Shown here in pieces: positions 33,969-41,763 of a stretch of 64,000 nucleotides of DNA. Position 1 is the stretch's first letter. Every line of letters starts with the position of its first letter. The DNA comes from Aliihoeflea aestuarii (GTDB lineage: Bacteria; Pseudomonadota; Alphaproteobacteria; Rhizobiales; Rhizobiaceae). The notes below the pieces were generated by a model that saw nothing but the letters and a program-made list of their open reading frames with translations, ran no database searches and was not told the origin of the DNA. A program made the translations under genes and the position numbers. Location: NCBI RefSeq assembly GCF_024105665.1, contig NZ_JAAAMK010000008.1:1-64000 (forward strand), read 5' to 3'.

Positions 33969-34304
33969 TCAGTTCCCCACGGCCGCGATCATCTCGTCCA
34001 CGATCGCCGGCGCGCCAAAGACGAGGCCGATGCCGAGCACGACCGCGCCGGCGGTGAACCAGGAGAGGCGGCCGGCGAAAGCAAGGAAGCCGAGCGCGAT
34101 CACCGCGATGATGGCGAGAAGCCGTCCGAACGGCCCGGTGATGAAATCCACGATCATCTGGACCGCGGTTTCCAGCGGCGCAAAGGCGCCAGAGGATTGC
34201 GCCAATGCCGGCTCTGCAAACAGCAGACAGATGGCCAGCATCGTGACGAATGCAATTGGCATTGGGATGGGCCGAGCAGCAGGCGAATAGGAAACGTCGT
34301 TCAT
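33969..34304 (-). CDS. virB2: T4SS pilin VirB2
   Basis: 111 residues. Long signal ending LLFAEPALAQ, then the mature pilin with two hydrophobic helices (FGRLLAIIAVIALGFLAFAGRLSW and AGAVVLGIGLVFGAPAIVDEM). Typical VirB2 major pilin size after processing (about 75 residues). Follows the first transglycosylase by 12 bp. Confidence 0.93.
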   Translation of the reverse strand: MNDVSYSPAARPIPMPIAFVTMLAICLLFAEPALAQSSGAFAPLETAVQMIVDFITGPFGRLLAIIAVIALGFLAFAGRLSWFTAGAVVLGIGLVFGAPAIVDEMIAAVGN

Positions 34305-34316
34305 GATGACCTCCGG

Positions 34317-35198
34317 CTAGAAATGCATGACACCGCCGATCCACTGGCGGCGTTCGCGCGACGTGATGACTCCGCTGGCAGGGGTAGATTTCTGCTCATC
34401 AACAACGTCACGCGGCTCGCTTGCAGTCGCACCGCTGCCCTCAGGACCCATCTGGATGTTGAGGACCTCGGCGACGTATCCGAGCGTTTCCTTGAAGGGC
34501 GGAATGCCGCCATAGTCGCGCACGCGTCCCGCGCCTGCGTTATAAGCGGCGGCAACGAGAAGCGGATTGCGGAATTCGTCGGCTAGTTCGCGCAGGTAGC
34601 GGACCCCACCATCAATGTTCTCTTCGGGATCGCAGATATCGGTCACACCGAATCGCTCGGCCGTCGCCGGCATTAGCTGCATGGGTCCACGCGCGCCTTT
34701 GGGCGAATTGCGCAGCCGATCGAGCCGGCTTTCGGCGGTCACAACCGCGACGGCGAATCCCGCATCGACATCGTGCCGTTCTGCCGCCTCGATCACGAGG
34801 CGGGTGATCTCAGCAGGCGTTGCCGGAGACGGCCCGCACTCCGGCGTGCCAGGCTGAATACCACTATCAAAATGACTGCCGCGGGATTCGAGCCCGACGA
34901 CCTCGGCTGCTGGCACTCCGATCAGCTCGGGCGCCTGGTTTTGGGGAACTATCTGACCACCCTCTCCCAGCACGTAGTCGTCAGGCAGCCGCGCCCAGCG
35001 TGCTTCGGCCACGGCGTCAGCGGACGACGGAACATCATCATGTTGTTGTCCATTTTCGCCTGTCTCGACCGGCTGGAATGCCAGGCGCGAGGACAGTTCT
35101 GAAGCCAATGTTACTTTGGCCGCGGCAACGCATATGCTCGTGAGGATTGTCACGGCCAGGATCGGCGCTATCGACGGTGATTTTGCCTGCATCGCCAT
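34317..35198 (-). CDS. virB1: VirB1-type lytic transglycosylase
   Basis: 293 residues. N-terminal membrane helix or signal (SIAPILAVTILTSICVAAAKV). SLT domain in the second half: VAVVTAESRLDRL (catalytic Glu), ARGPMQLMPATAERFGV, GGVRYLRELADEF, VAAAYNAGAGRV, and IPPFKETLGYV, the same ending as in the second transglycosylase. First gene of the T4SS operon, the standard place for virB1. A good promoter lies 40-68 bp upstream. Confidence 0.9.
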   Translation of the reverse strand: MAMQAKSPSIAPILAVTILTSICVAAAKVTLASELSSRLAFQPVETGENGQQHDDVPSSADAVAEARWARLPDDYVLGEGGQIVPQNQAPELIGVPAAEVVGLESRGSHFDSGIQPGTPECGPSPATPAEITRLVIEAAERHDVDAGFAVAVVTAESRLDRLRNSPKGARGPMQLMPATAERFGVTDICDPEENIDGGVRYLRELADEFRNPLLVAAAYNAGAGRVRDYGGIPPFKETLGYVAEVLNIQMGPEGSGATASEPRDVVDEQKSTPASGVITSRERRQWIGGVMHF

Positions 35199-35237
35199 GG
35201 GTCCGCATCCAAAGCCTTGTCACGACAGATGCAGGAA

Positions 35238-35266
35238 TGGTTAGGCGAGAGAAAAAACAATGTCAA
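35238..35266 (-). promoter_or_regulatory. Promoter of the T4SS operon
   Basis: On the minus strand TTGACA (35266-35261), 17-bp spacer, TAACCA (35243-35238), 40 bp before the virB1 ATG. The surrounding 35199-35344 is AT-rich and shared with the divergent operon. Confidence 0.65.
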
Positions 35267-35344
35267 TTTGATTGTGATTTTTTCTTGCAAAGAGAGAGGA
35301 GGCAGGTCAATGTCGAGCAAGGTGACAACCTGGAGGCGATTGCA

Positions 35345-35947
35345 TTGAAACGAGCGGCCAGTTGCCTGGCGGTGATCGGCGCATGCCTGCCGGCCTATGC
35401 GGCCGGGCCGGTGGACGAAACCTATGTTCGTTCGCTCGCGGCACCCGGGAAGACCGTCCTGGTCATGGAATATTACGACGGCCAGGGGAACGTGTCGGAG
35501 CGCAAAGGCTATGCGTCGGCTTCCGGATTCAAGGCAGTGTCGCCTACTGACTTCCGCGTCGACGCGAATCTGACGGTGCACCTCTACGGGATCGAGCCTT
35601 GCGCGGGCGACATGGTCAATCGCAAGGAAGGATTTGCCGGGTCCTGTGACGACTACGCTCGCCAGGGTCTGGCAACGCTGCTCCAGTCGCCCCGTGTGAT
35701 CTACTGCCGCGCCTTTGTCAGCGAGTCCGGCGCGCAGGCGCAGGACGCAACCTGCTACGGCTACTACAACTACCCGGGCAGCCTCGACTCGATCGACATG
35801 TTCGAGGAGCAGCTGGTCTCGCTCGGCACTCACCGCATCGCAAAGCGGGCGGACGGGACACCCACAAGAGCCGATCTGAAAGAGGCCGAGGACATCGGTC
35901 GTCGCGGCTACGGCATGTGGGCGGATCCAAGGGTTGCCGGCCAATGA
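35345..35947 (+). CDS. Exported nuclease-fold (SNase-like) protein 1
   Basis: 200 residues from TTG 35345, supported by GGAGG 9 bp upstream and a signal peptide (KRAASCLAVIGACLPAYA). The later part resembles thermonuclease: VHLYGIEPCAGD, YARQGLATLLQSPRVIYCRAF, and a final EAEDIGRRGYGMWADPRV. The Arg and Glu that serve catalysis in the staphylococcal enzyme (R35, E43) are not at the expected places (VHLYGIEPCA), so it is probably inactive or altered. Cysteine-rich, so periplasmic. First of a divergent operon opposite the T4SS. Confidence 0.65.
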   Translation: MKRAASCLAVIGACLPAYAAGPVDETYVRSLAAPGKTVLVMEYYDGQGNVSERKGYASASGFKAVSPTDFRVDANLTVHLYGIEPCAGDMVNRKEGFAGSCDDYARQGLATLLQSPRVIYCRAFVSESGAQAQDATCYGYYNYPGSLDSIDMFEEQLVSLGTHRIAKRADGTPTRADLKEAEDIGRRGYGMWADPRVAGQ

Positions 35948-36480
35948 AGTCCCCTGCCCTCTTCCTGTCGCTGACCGTCGGTTTGACGCCGGCAACGGCC
36001 ACACCGCCGGAGGGTTACTTCGAGCTGAAACCAGGCGTGACGCTCGAAAGCGGAGACAGCTGGCAGGACAGCGGCCGACATTTCCGTCTCTTCGGCGTGC
36101 AGGCCTGTCTGCGCGGTACAGCCTATATCGATAATTCGGGCGCTCGTCGCGACTGTGGCGAGGCCTCCTTGGCCGTGTTGGCCGCCTACATCGCAGATAC
36201 ACATCCCGTCTGTGCGAAGGTCGCGCAATCGGCCGGAACGGTCTTCGTGTCCTGCTACGCAACGATCGGCGCCGACAGGCTGGATCTGGCCAATCTGATG
36301 ATCTCCTCCGGGTTTGCTTTCGCGTCCCTGGACGAACGCGGCCTGCCCCATCACACGCCTTACGCCGTGGTGGAGCAGGCCGCCCGGGAAAAGAAGGCCG
36401 GTCTCTGGCAATTCGACGGTGTCCAGCACCCGGCGCTCCTGCTCGGACAAGGCGCGGCCGGTGAAGGAACGTCGCCATGA
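35944..36480 (+). CDS. Exported nuclease-fold (SNase-like) protein 2
   Basis: 178 residues from ATG 35944, overlapping the previous stop by 4 bp. Signal peptide KSPALFLSLTVGLTPATA. SNase-like features: FRLFGVQACLRG (Arg in the R35 position kept, Glu43 lost), CGEASLAVLAAYI, then LDLANLMISSGFAFAS and EQAAREKKAGLWQFD, the ending usual for the fold. Probably periplasmic and catalytically impaired. Coupled by 4-bp overlaps on both sides. Confidence 0.7.
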   Translation: MKSPALFLSLTVGLTPATATPPEGYFELKPGVTLESGDSWQDSGRHFRLFGVQACLRGTAYIDNSGARRDCGEASLAVLAAYIADTHPVCAKVAQSAGTVFVSCYATIGADRLDLANLMISSGFAFASLDERGLPHHTPYAVVEQAAREKKAGLWQFDGVQHPALLLGQGAAGEGTSP

Positions 36481-37172
36481 CGTCAGCGGCCGTCAAGTCG
36501 ACCGTCGCGGCTTTGCTGCTGGCCGCCCAGGCCTATCCAGCCCATGCGGCGGACCTCCTGCGCGATCAAAGACGATCTTCCGTCGAAGCAAACTCGGTTC
36601 CCGAACTGAGCGAGGCAATACGAATCGACGGCCGGACATCTGTCATCGATGGCAGAACGCTCTGGTTCCCGATGAGCCGGCACAAGGTACGACTGGCTTC
36701 GATCGACAGCTGTGAACTGCCGCAATGGGCCTACGATCCTCGCCGCCACGGCGAAAGCGCGATCCCGAAGCCGGTGCCGTGCGGGCCTCTGGCGAAGGCG
36801 TGGTTGAAACGGACAGTAGGCAACGCCCAGGTGACCTGCTCGGTTCTGGCGAAGGATGTCGATGGCGCCCTTCTCGGCCGCTGCACCATGCGTGGCCGTG
36901 ATCTTGCCCTCGAGATGCTACGGGTCGGCTGGGCCCGTACGATCGCGCGGGCGCCAGCCGAGTATGACGCCTGGCAGAACTACGCGATGTCCGCCCGGCA
37001 TGGCATGTGGGCCACCTATGTGCTCGATATGCCGGAATGGCGCGCAAAGGCCGTGGACCGGACGTTGTCCCGGCGACCGATCGCGGATTTCAACCTGCTT
37101 GCCGAACGCGAAAGCGAGATCTCTCCGCCGTTCGAAGATGCGCGCAGGCGCCCCAAGCGGACAGATCGATAG
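36477..37172 (+). CDS. Exported thermonuclease-like protein 3
   Basis: 231 residues. Signal SAAVKSTVAALLLAAQAYPAHA. Closest of the three to true thermonucleases: RIDGRTSVIDGRTLWF, HKVRLASIDSCELPQ (R35- and E43-like residues present), CGPLAKAWLKRTVG, DLALEMLRVGWARTIARAPAEYDAWQNYAMSARHGMW split over the last two strands and helix. The third catalytic Arg (in a YGR motif) is replaced around DVDGALLGRC. Overlaps the preceding stop by 4 bp. Confidence 0.78.
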   Translation: MTSAAVKSTVAALLLAAQAYPAHAADLLRDQRRSSVEANSVPELSEAIRIDGRTSVIDGRTLWFPMSRHKVRLASIDSCELPQWAYDPRRHGESAIPKPVPCGPLAKAWLKRTVGNAQVTCSVLAKDVDGALLGRCTMRGRDLALEMLRVGWARTIARAPAEYDAWQNYAMSARHGMWATYVLDMPEWRAKAVDRTLSRRPIADFNLLAERESEISPPFEDARRRPKRTDR

Positions 37173-37194
37173 GCTGATCGAAGGAGACGTCCCC

Positions 37195-37680
37195 ATGAAC
37201 GGAGTCAGGCTGACCGCGACAGCGACAATCCTCGCCGTGGCGACGTGGATGTGGTTTCCGGACCGTGCTGAGGCGAGTGAATGGGGATGCGAGGTGCTCT
37301 TGTGTGCGTCATCCTCGAACCCGTCCTGGCGCGGCGTACCGGCGTGCCACGCTCCGATGTATCGCCTGATTTCGGCGATGGGCAACTGGGGATTTTCCTG
37401 GCCGACCTGCCCCGAAGCCGGGACAGGAAAACCGGGCTATGAAGCCTATGACGATTGCCCGGCAGGCTGGAACATCGGCTACAGCAACCAGGACCACCGC
37501 GGCGGTAAGCCCGACCTTTGCGTGCAGGTGCGGGACACCTGCCCCTCAGGCTTCGGTGGCCGTGACGATTGCCAGCAAACTGTCACCACGGCCCGGCCGC
37601 TCCGCGAAGACCCATACTATTTCGACATCCGGCACGATGACGGCAATGTCACGCGACACTGGTTCAGCCTGCGCCGATAG
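37195..37680 (+). CDS. Secreted cysteine-rich protein of conjugation clusters
   Basis: 161 residues from ATG 37195 (AAGGAGA upstream). Signal peptide up to about DRAEA, then EWGCEVLLCASSSNPSWRG and PMYRLISAMGNWGFSWPTCPEAG, and eight or more cysteines. Similar exported proteins accompany T4SS genes in alphaproteobacteria, but I know of no assigned role. Last gene of the divergent operon, 22 bp after the third nuclease-fold gene. Confidence 0.65.
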   Translation: MNGVRLTATATILAVATWMWFPDRAEASEWGCEVLLCASSSNPSWRGVPACHAPMYRLISAMGNWGFSWPTCPEAGTGKPGYEAYDDCPAGWNIGYSNQDHRGGKPDLCVQVRDTCPSGFGGRDDCQQTVTTARPLREDPYYFDIRHDDGNVTRHWFSLRR

Positions 37681-37740
37681 TCGTCACGACACTTTGACCC
37701 GTCCGGTTACACATCCGATTGTGTTGTCGCGCTGGTAAAC

Positions 37741-38133
37741 TTAGATATCGGAGGCGGGTCTTCGCCAATCTCGATGGCGGTCCCCACAAGGCCCGGTGGA
37801 GAGAGCGTCGCCAAGGTCCGACTTGAACGGACGCAGGGTCAGAATAGCGCGTTGGACGTCGCTCGGCGGCAGGGTGACAGCGTTCGAGGACATGAGCGCC
37901 ATCAGGTAAATGAGCTTCTCGCGCGCCTCCTCGCAATCCGCTGGATCAAGAGCAACCACAGCTTCCAATGCGGTCTTTCCGCGTAGCCGGTTGAGCTGGG
38001 CGAGAGGATAGAGCAGAATCGACCATGGCATTCGTGAATATCCGTTCAGCCGATTCGCAGTCGTACGCGTTCTGTTGTGCAGCGATACTGCTTGTCGGAT
38101 GGTAACCACCCGACCGTTCAACTTGATAGGCAT
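37741..38133 (-). CDS. Hypothetical protein (130 aa)
   Basis: From ATG 38133 (MPIKLNGRVVTIRQAVSLHN); the frame is open 81 bp further upstream. Contains LEAVVALDPADCEEAREKLIYLMALMSS, a helical segment, and AILTLRPFKSDLGDAL. No signal or membrane helix. No family recognised. Weak purine-rich ribosome site. Divergent from the response-regulator operon. Confidence 0.5.
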   Translation of the reverse strand: MPIKLNGRVVTIRQAVSLHNRTRTTANRLNGYSRMPWSILLYPLAQLNRLRGKTALEAVVALDPADCEEAREKLIYLMALMSSNAVTLPPSDVQRAILTLRPFKSDLGDALSTGPCGDRHRDWRRPASDI

Positions 38134-38355
38134 CCGGTTCTCTTCACAATAGCCTTCTCCGCATGCGAAGGTTTGCCAAATCGTGCGAGGCGTGCCGAAT
38201 CTTACTCTCAGCAATCAAGTTTGATTGAAAGGGGGCATTTGCCTCCCGTTTTTGGCGAAGGGGGATGGCCTCATCCCCTTTTGTCCAGCGCGAATATGCG
38301 GTCTTATGCATCGTGCTGGGCGGCGGGGTAACTCGATTGATCGGGAGACCGACTC

Positions 38356-38982
38356 ATGCACCGAGCCCTCGTCGTCGAAGACCAGAATCTGATGCGCCTG
38401 GCCCTCATGACCGAACTTCGCGCGGGGCTGCGCGACTGTTATGTCGCCGGCGCCCAAACCCTTCCGATGGCAAGACAGCTTCTCGAGCAAGATCGGTTCG
38501 ACCTTGTCATTACGGACCCGGGCTTGCCAGGCTTCGATCCCACTTCGCGTCATGATCGACTTCACGTGGTCGAGACGATTGTTGAGGCCGCACCGGACGC
38601 CGCACATATCGTCGTCACCGGTTCGGATGACGAGGACGAGGCATTGGCCTGCCGATTGCTCGGCGCCAGGAGCTATGTTTGCAAGACCGGGTTGGCGCCA
38701 GGCGAGCTGCGCAATGTCCTCGAGCAGATTGACAGGGGCGAGACGCCGATCCGCTTGTCCGAGCTGGACGCCGCGAAGCCGGATGTGCGCTTCCCTACCC
38801 TAACCCCGCGTGAAGACGAGATTCTCGCTATGATGATGCGCCGCAAGGCGGGAACGAAGCGCCGCGAAGTCTTCGAGACCATGTCGGGCAAGACCGGGAT
38901 CAACCCGGCAAGCGCCGAGAAATACTATAAGCAGGCGCGCGCCAAGCTGCTGAAACTGGGCCGCCTTCCGAAGGGGCTTTGA
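38356..38982 (+). CDS. Two-component response regulator with LuxR-type HTH
   Basis: 208 residues. Receiver domain: acidic pair in ALVVEDQN, phosphoacceptor Asp in LVITDPGLPG (about residue 55), Thr in HIVVTGSDDEDEA and Lys in YVCKTGLAPG. A DNA-binding domain follows from about 148 (TLTPREDEILAMMM...), LuxR-like but with an insertion (RRKAGTKRREVFETMSGKTGINPASAEKYYKQARAKLLKLG). Likely partner of the kinase at 40222-41487 in the same operon. Confidence 0.85.
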   Translation: MHRALVVEDQNLMRLALMTELRAGLRDCYVAGAQTLPMARQLLEQDRFDLVITDPGLPGFDPTSRHDRLHVVETIVEAAPDAAHIVVTGSDDEDEALACRLLGARSYVCKTGLAPGELRNVLEQIDRGETPIRLSELDAAKPDVRFPTLTPREDEILAMMMRRKAGTKRREVFETMSGKTGINPASAEKYYKQARAKLLKLGRLPKGL

Positions 38983-38985
38983 CGG

Positions 38986-39690
38986 ATGACCGAACTCACC
39001 GTCCACGGCGTGCGCGTGCCGATCTCTCCCGACGAAGTTTCCGCCGAAATCTGGCGAGCATTGCGGAGCGGCAGCTACGAGGCCAACGAGGCGCGACGGA
39101 TTGCTCGTGCGATTCGACCCGGGGATCGTGTCCTCGAACTTGGCGCCGGGTTGGGAGTCATCACATCGATCATAGCGTCGGTCGACGACGTTCGCGTCTG
39201 GAGCTTCGAGGCCGATCCGCAGACCACCCAGCTTGCCCAACGCGTTATTGAGCTGAATTGCAACGGCAATGTCCTGCTCTCAAACGGTATCCTCGCCGCA
39301 GGACCTCCCCAGAAGGTTTCCTTCTTCCGGCGATCGGATTTCTGGATGTCGTCGGGGTTTGCCGACCAAGGGCCATACCAGCAGGTCATCGAGATCACGT
39401 CGCGGGATATCGATGCCTTCATAGCGAAGCACGGCATCAACGTCCTGGTCATGGATGTGGAAGGAGCCGAACTGGACCTGCTCCAGAACGCGTCACTGCC
39501 GGGGATAGAGCGTGTGTTCCTCGAGCTGCACGACCACCTCTACGGCCTGGCAGGCGTTCAGACGATCACCGCGGCCATGGCGCGCAAGGAACTGATCTAC
39601 GATCCTCGGGGGTCGAGTGGCCCCTGTGTCTTGTACTCGGTCGATGACGGGGAAAGGCAATTCGATGCGGAGGTTGCCCATGCGACGTGA
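38986..39690 (+). CDS. FkbM-family methyltransferase
   Basis: 234 residues, 3 bp after the response regulator. SAM-binding motif RVLELGAGLGVITS (about 46-60), followed by VRVWSFEADPQT, and the FkbM signature NVLVMDVEGAELDLLQNA. These enzymes O-methylate sugars or small metabolites; the target is unknown. An unusual member of a two-component operon. Its 3' end overlaps the next gene start by 11 bp. Confidence 0.85.
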   Translation: MTELTVHGVRVPISPDEVSAEIWRALRSGSYEANEARRIARAIRPGDRVLELGAGLGVITSIIASVDDVRVWSFEADPQTTQLAQRVIELNCNGNVLLSNGILAAGPPQKVSFFRRSDFWMSSGFADQGPYQQVIEITSRDIDAFIAKHGINVLVMDVEGAELDLLQNASLPGIERVFLELHDHLYGLAGVQTITAAMARKELIYDPRGSSGPCVLYSVDDGERQFDAEVAHAT

Positions 39691-40225
39691 AACATTCCTC
39701 AGCGCCGTCTCGGGGCTGTTAGCCTTCGCATCGACGGCCATCGCTGCCTACTCTGATCCCAGCATTCTGACCATCGAGGGTAGTCAGCGGACGGTTTCTG
39801 ATCGATATCCCGTCGAGCGGCTGCGCTCGGATTTCAAGAACGTCGAGATCGAAACACGAACTCCGTGGACCAAGGAAGGTGAGGCCATCAGTTTCCGGGG
39901 ACCGAGGATCGCCGACGTTCTGCTCAAGCACGGCCTGGATTCCGCAAAGTCGGTGCAGTTCATCGCCTACGACAATTTCACCTCGGAGATCCTGCTCAAG
40001 GAGATCCAGAGCTACCAGCCGATCTTTGCGATCGACCGCGCCTGCGTGAGCGCGGACGTACGGGCTGGTAGATGCAAGTCAGATCAGGAGTTCACGCCGC
40101 TATCTCCCGAGGAGCAGGGACCGATCTTTCTCGTCTGGCCCTATGATCAGCTCCCTGCGGAATATGTACCCGCCCGCAATTCGATCTGGGTCTGGTTCGT
40201 CGTGGCCGTCAGGCCGGTGGAATGA
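39680..40225 (+). CDS. Exported molybdopterin-oxidoreductase-like protein
   Basis: 181 residues from ATG 39680, with GGAGG upstream; ATG 39665 is an alternative. Signal peptide RRETFLSAVSGLLAFASTAIAA. The mature part follows the sulfite-oxidase-like Moco fold: ILTIEGSQRTVSD, TRTPWTKEGEAISFRGPRIADVL, VQFIAYDNFTSEI, and GPIFLVWPYDQLP. The conserved Cys that binds molybdenum is not evident, so it may be a binding rather than catalytic protein. The tight overlap with the kinase suggests a periplasmic sensing partner. Confidence 0.72.
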   Translation: MRRETFLSAVSGLLAFASTAIAAYSDPSILTIEGSQRTVSDRYPVERLRSDFKNVEIETRTPWTKEGEAISFRGPRIADVLLKHGLDSAKSVQFIAYDNFTSEILLKEIQSYQPIFAIDRACVSADVRAGRCKSDQEFTPLSPEEQGPIFLVWPYDQLPAEYVPARNSIWVWFVVAVRPVE

Positions 40226-41487
40226 GGGGGTATGCGCCGGGGCTCAAAGCCGCCCTCCCCTTCGCAAGCTTGGGTATCGCGCTGCTTCTCTGCGGCGGTG
40301 CCTTCGTCCGATCCGAACAGTATCGTGCCGAATCGGACCTGAACTATAGTCAGACGTACGAGGTTCAGTGGCGGACGACGCAGATCCGTGAGCATCTTGC
40401 TCGTATCCACGGCGAGCTGCGCCTGGCGGCGGCGACCGGCCGGATGGAAGCTGATCTCAAACGCCAGGTCTTCCTGCTCAATGCGAATGTAGACCAGCTG
40501 CTAAAGCTCGAATATGCCCCAAAATTTCTCGGCGACCGCGATGTCGAGCTACTGCGCGGCTTGCAGGCCGTGGCAAGCGACTATCTCGATCCAATACTCG
40601 AGGGCAGCACGGACTTCGAGGGCGCGCTTCAGGTCATGCCCGATTTGGAACAGCGGATGTTCGAGGTTTCCGGCACCGCGGTTGCGCATGCCGAGACATT
40701 GAACACGACGGCTCACATTGAAGAAGCGGCGTCACGAAACAGGTTCCTGTTTGCGGTTGCGTTGGTACTCGCCGCCGTCGGCTATGCGATCATCCATCTG
40801 CGAAATGCGCTCGCAAGACGGCAGGAACAGCACTTGCGGTCGTTCTCTTCGCTCTACGCGCACATGACGCGGTCGCGTGTCACCGCCTTGAAGCTGTTTC
40901 TGGGCTACCAGGACGAAGACAACGTAAAGAACCCCGAGATGCTGATGCCGGCGAGAGAAGCGGTCCAGCAGCTGGAAGCCATCACAAACGGCCTCGGCAC
41001 AATAGCGTATGCAAATAGGGATACCCGACGGGAAAGTCTGGCGACGGTTCTCGATCAGCTAAGCGCGATCGGTTCCTGCAAACTTCATATGCGCGTCAGC
41101 CCGGACGCCGCTCAGGTACAGGTGCCGGCCGCGCCCATGCGACTGATCCTCGATGAACTCGTCCAGAATGCCGAGGCCGCGCTTGGAGCCCAGCAGAAGG
41201 GCCAGATCACCGTCGCCGCGAAGGTCAAAGATCATCGTTTCTCCAAGCGGCGCGACCTGGTGGTCGAGATTGTCGATGACGGCCCGGGAATGTCGGCCGA
41301 GGTAGTGGCGAGGGCGAAAACGCCGTTCTTTTCTACACGCGCGGGCTCACATACCGGGTTGGGGCTGACAGGCTGTACGCAGATGGCGGCGGCTTTCAAC
41401 GGGACGCTGGTGCTAAGTTCGGAATATTCCAAAGGTACGTCAGTCCGGGTTTCAATTCCGATCGAGCCCTTCGATTGTCACGAATGA
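40222..41487 (+). CDS. Membrane sensor histidine kinase
   Basis: 421 residues, 4-bp overlap with the previous gene. Two membrane helices (about 9-27 and 176-194) enclose a 145-residue helical periplasmic domain. The ATP-binding part has an N box ELVQNAEAAL, G1 VDDGPGMSA, F box TPFFSTR and G2 GLGLTG. The phosphoacceptor region is atypical: after RRQEQHLRSFSSL, the best candidate is the His in YAHMTRSRVTALK. Presumably phosphorylates the response regulator at the start of the operon. Confidence 0.85.
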   Translation: MRGYAPGLKAALPFASLGIALLLCGGAFVRSEQYRAESDLNYSQTYEVQWRTTQIREHLARIHGELRLAAATGRMEADLKRQVFLLNANVDQLLKLEYAPKFLGDRDVELLRGLQAVASDYLDPILEGSTDFEGALQVMPDLEQRMFEVSGTAVAHAETLNTTAHIEEAASRNRFLFAVALVLAAVGYAIIHLRNALARRQEQHLRSFSSLYAHMTRSRVTALKLFLGYQDEDNVKNPEMLMPAREAVQQLEAITNGLGTIAYANRDTRRESLATVLDQLSAIGSCKLHMRVSPDAAQVQVPAAPMRLILDELVQNAEAALGAQQKGQITVAAKVKDHRFSKRRDLVVEIVDDGPGMSAEVVARAKTPFFSTRAGSHTGLGLTGCTQMAAAFNGTLVLSSEYSKGTSVRVSIPIEPFDCHE

Positions 41488-41494
41488 GGTGGAG

Positions 41495-41508
41495 TTGACA
41501 GCCGTGCA
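41495..41508 (+). repeat. parS-like repeat, copy 1
   Basis: TTGACAGCCGTGCA, repeated exactly at 42975-42988 between repA and repB. With the preceding G it fits most of the repABC parS pattern GTTnnCnGCnGnn. Lies about 255 bp before repA. Confidence 0.5.
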
Positions 41509-41742
41509 ATGCGAAGAGTTTTGCTGCCATTTCAGCAGCATAGGCCCGGCGCGATACTCGCTCCGCGTCGTTTGCATGGTCATTGCGCGGATGAGGGCGT
41601 TCTCAGTGAAGCCTTGTCCGGTTGTCTCAGGGCGCCGTATGCCGTTGGATGACGGTTACTTTCTGTTAACGAAAAACTTCTTGCTGGATCGTCCGAATCG
41701 GCCATTAATCACGCTTACGATGCAGTTCGCTGCGGAAAAGCG

Positions 41743-41756
41743 TTATTCCGGAAATA
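41743..41756. promoter_or_regulatory. Near-palindrome just upstream of repA
   Basis: TTATTCCGGAAATA is nearly symmetrical and ends 7 bp before the repA ATG; a plausible operator for RepA autorepression. The 41488-41763 interval has no gene. Confidence 0.4.
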
Positions 41757-41763
41757 GGCGCCG

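Noticed and set aside
31249-34344. VirB4 as a 1031-aa protein
   Set aside because: The extra 227 codons run in a wrong frame through virB3 and virB2; the VirB4 homology begins at 33663.
38229-38255. Hairpin plus T5 before the response regulator
   Set aside because: GGGGGCA/TGCCTCCC followed by GTTTTT looks like a terminator, but no plus-strand gene ends nearby and the stem has a bulge; left unassigned.
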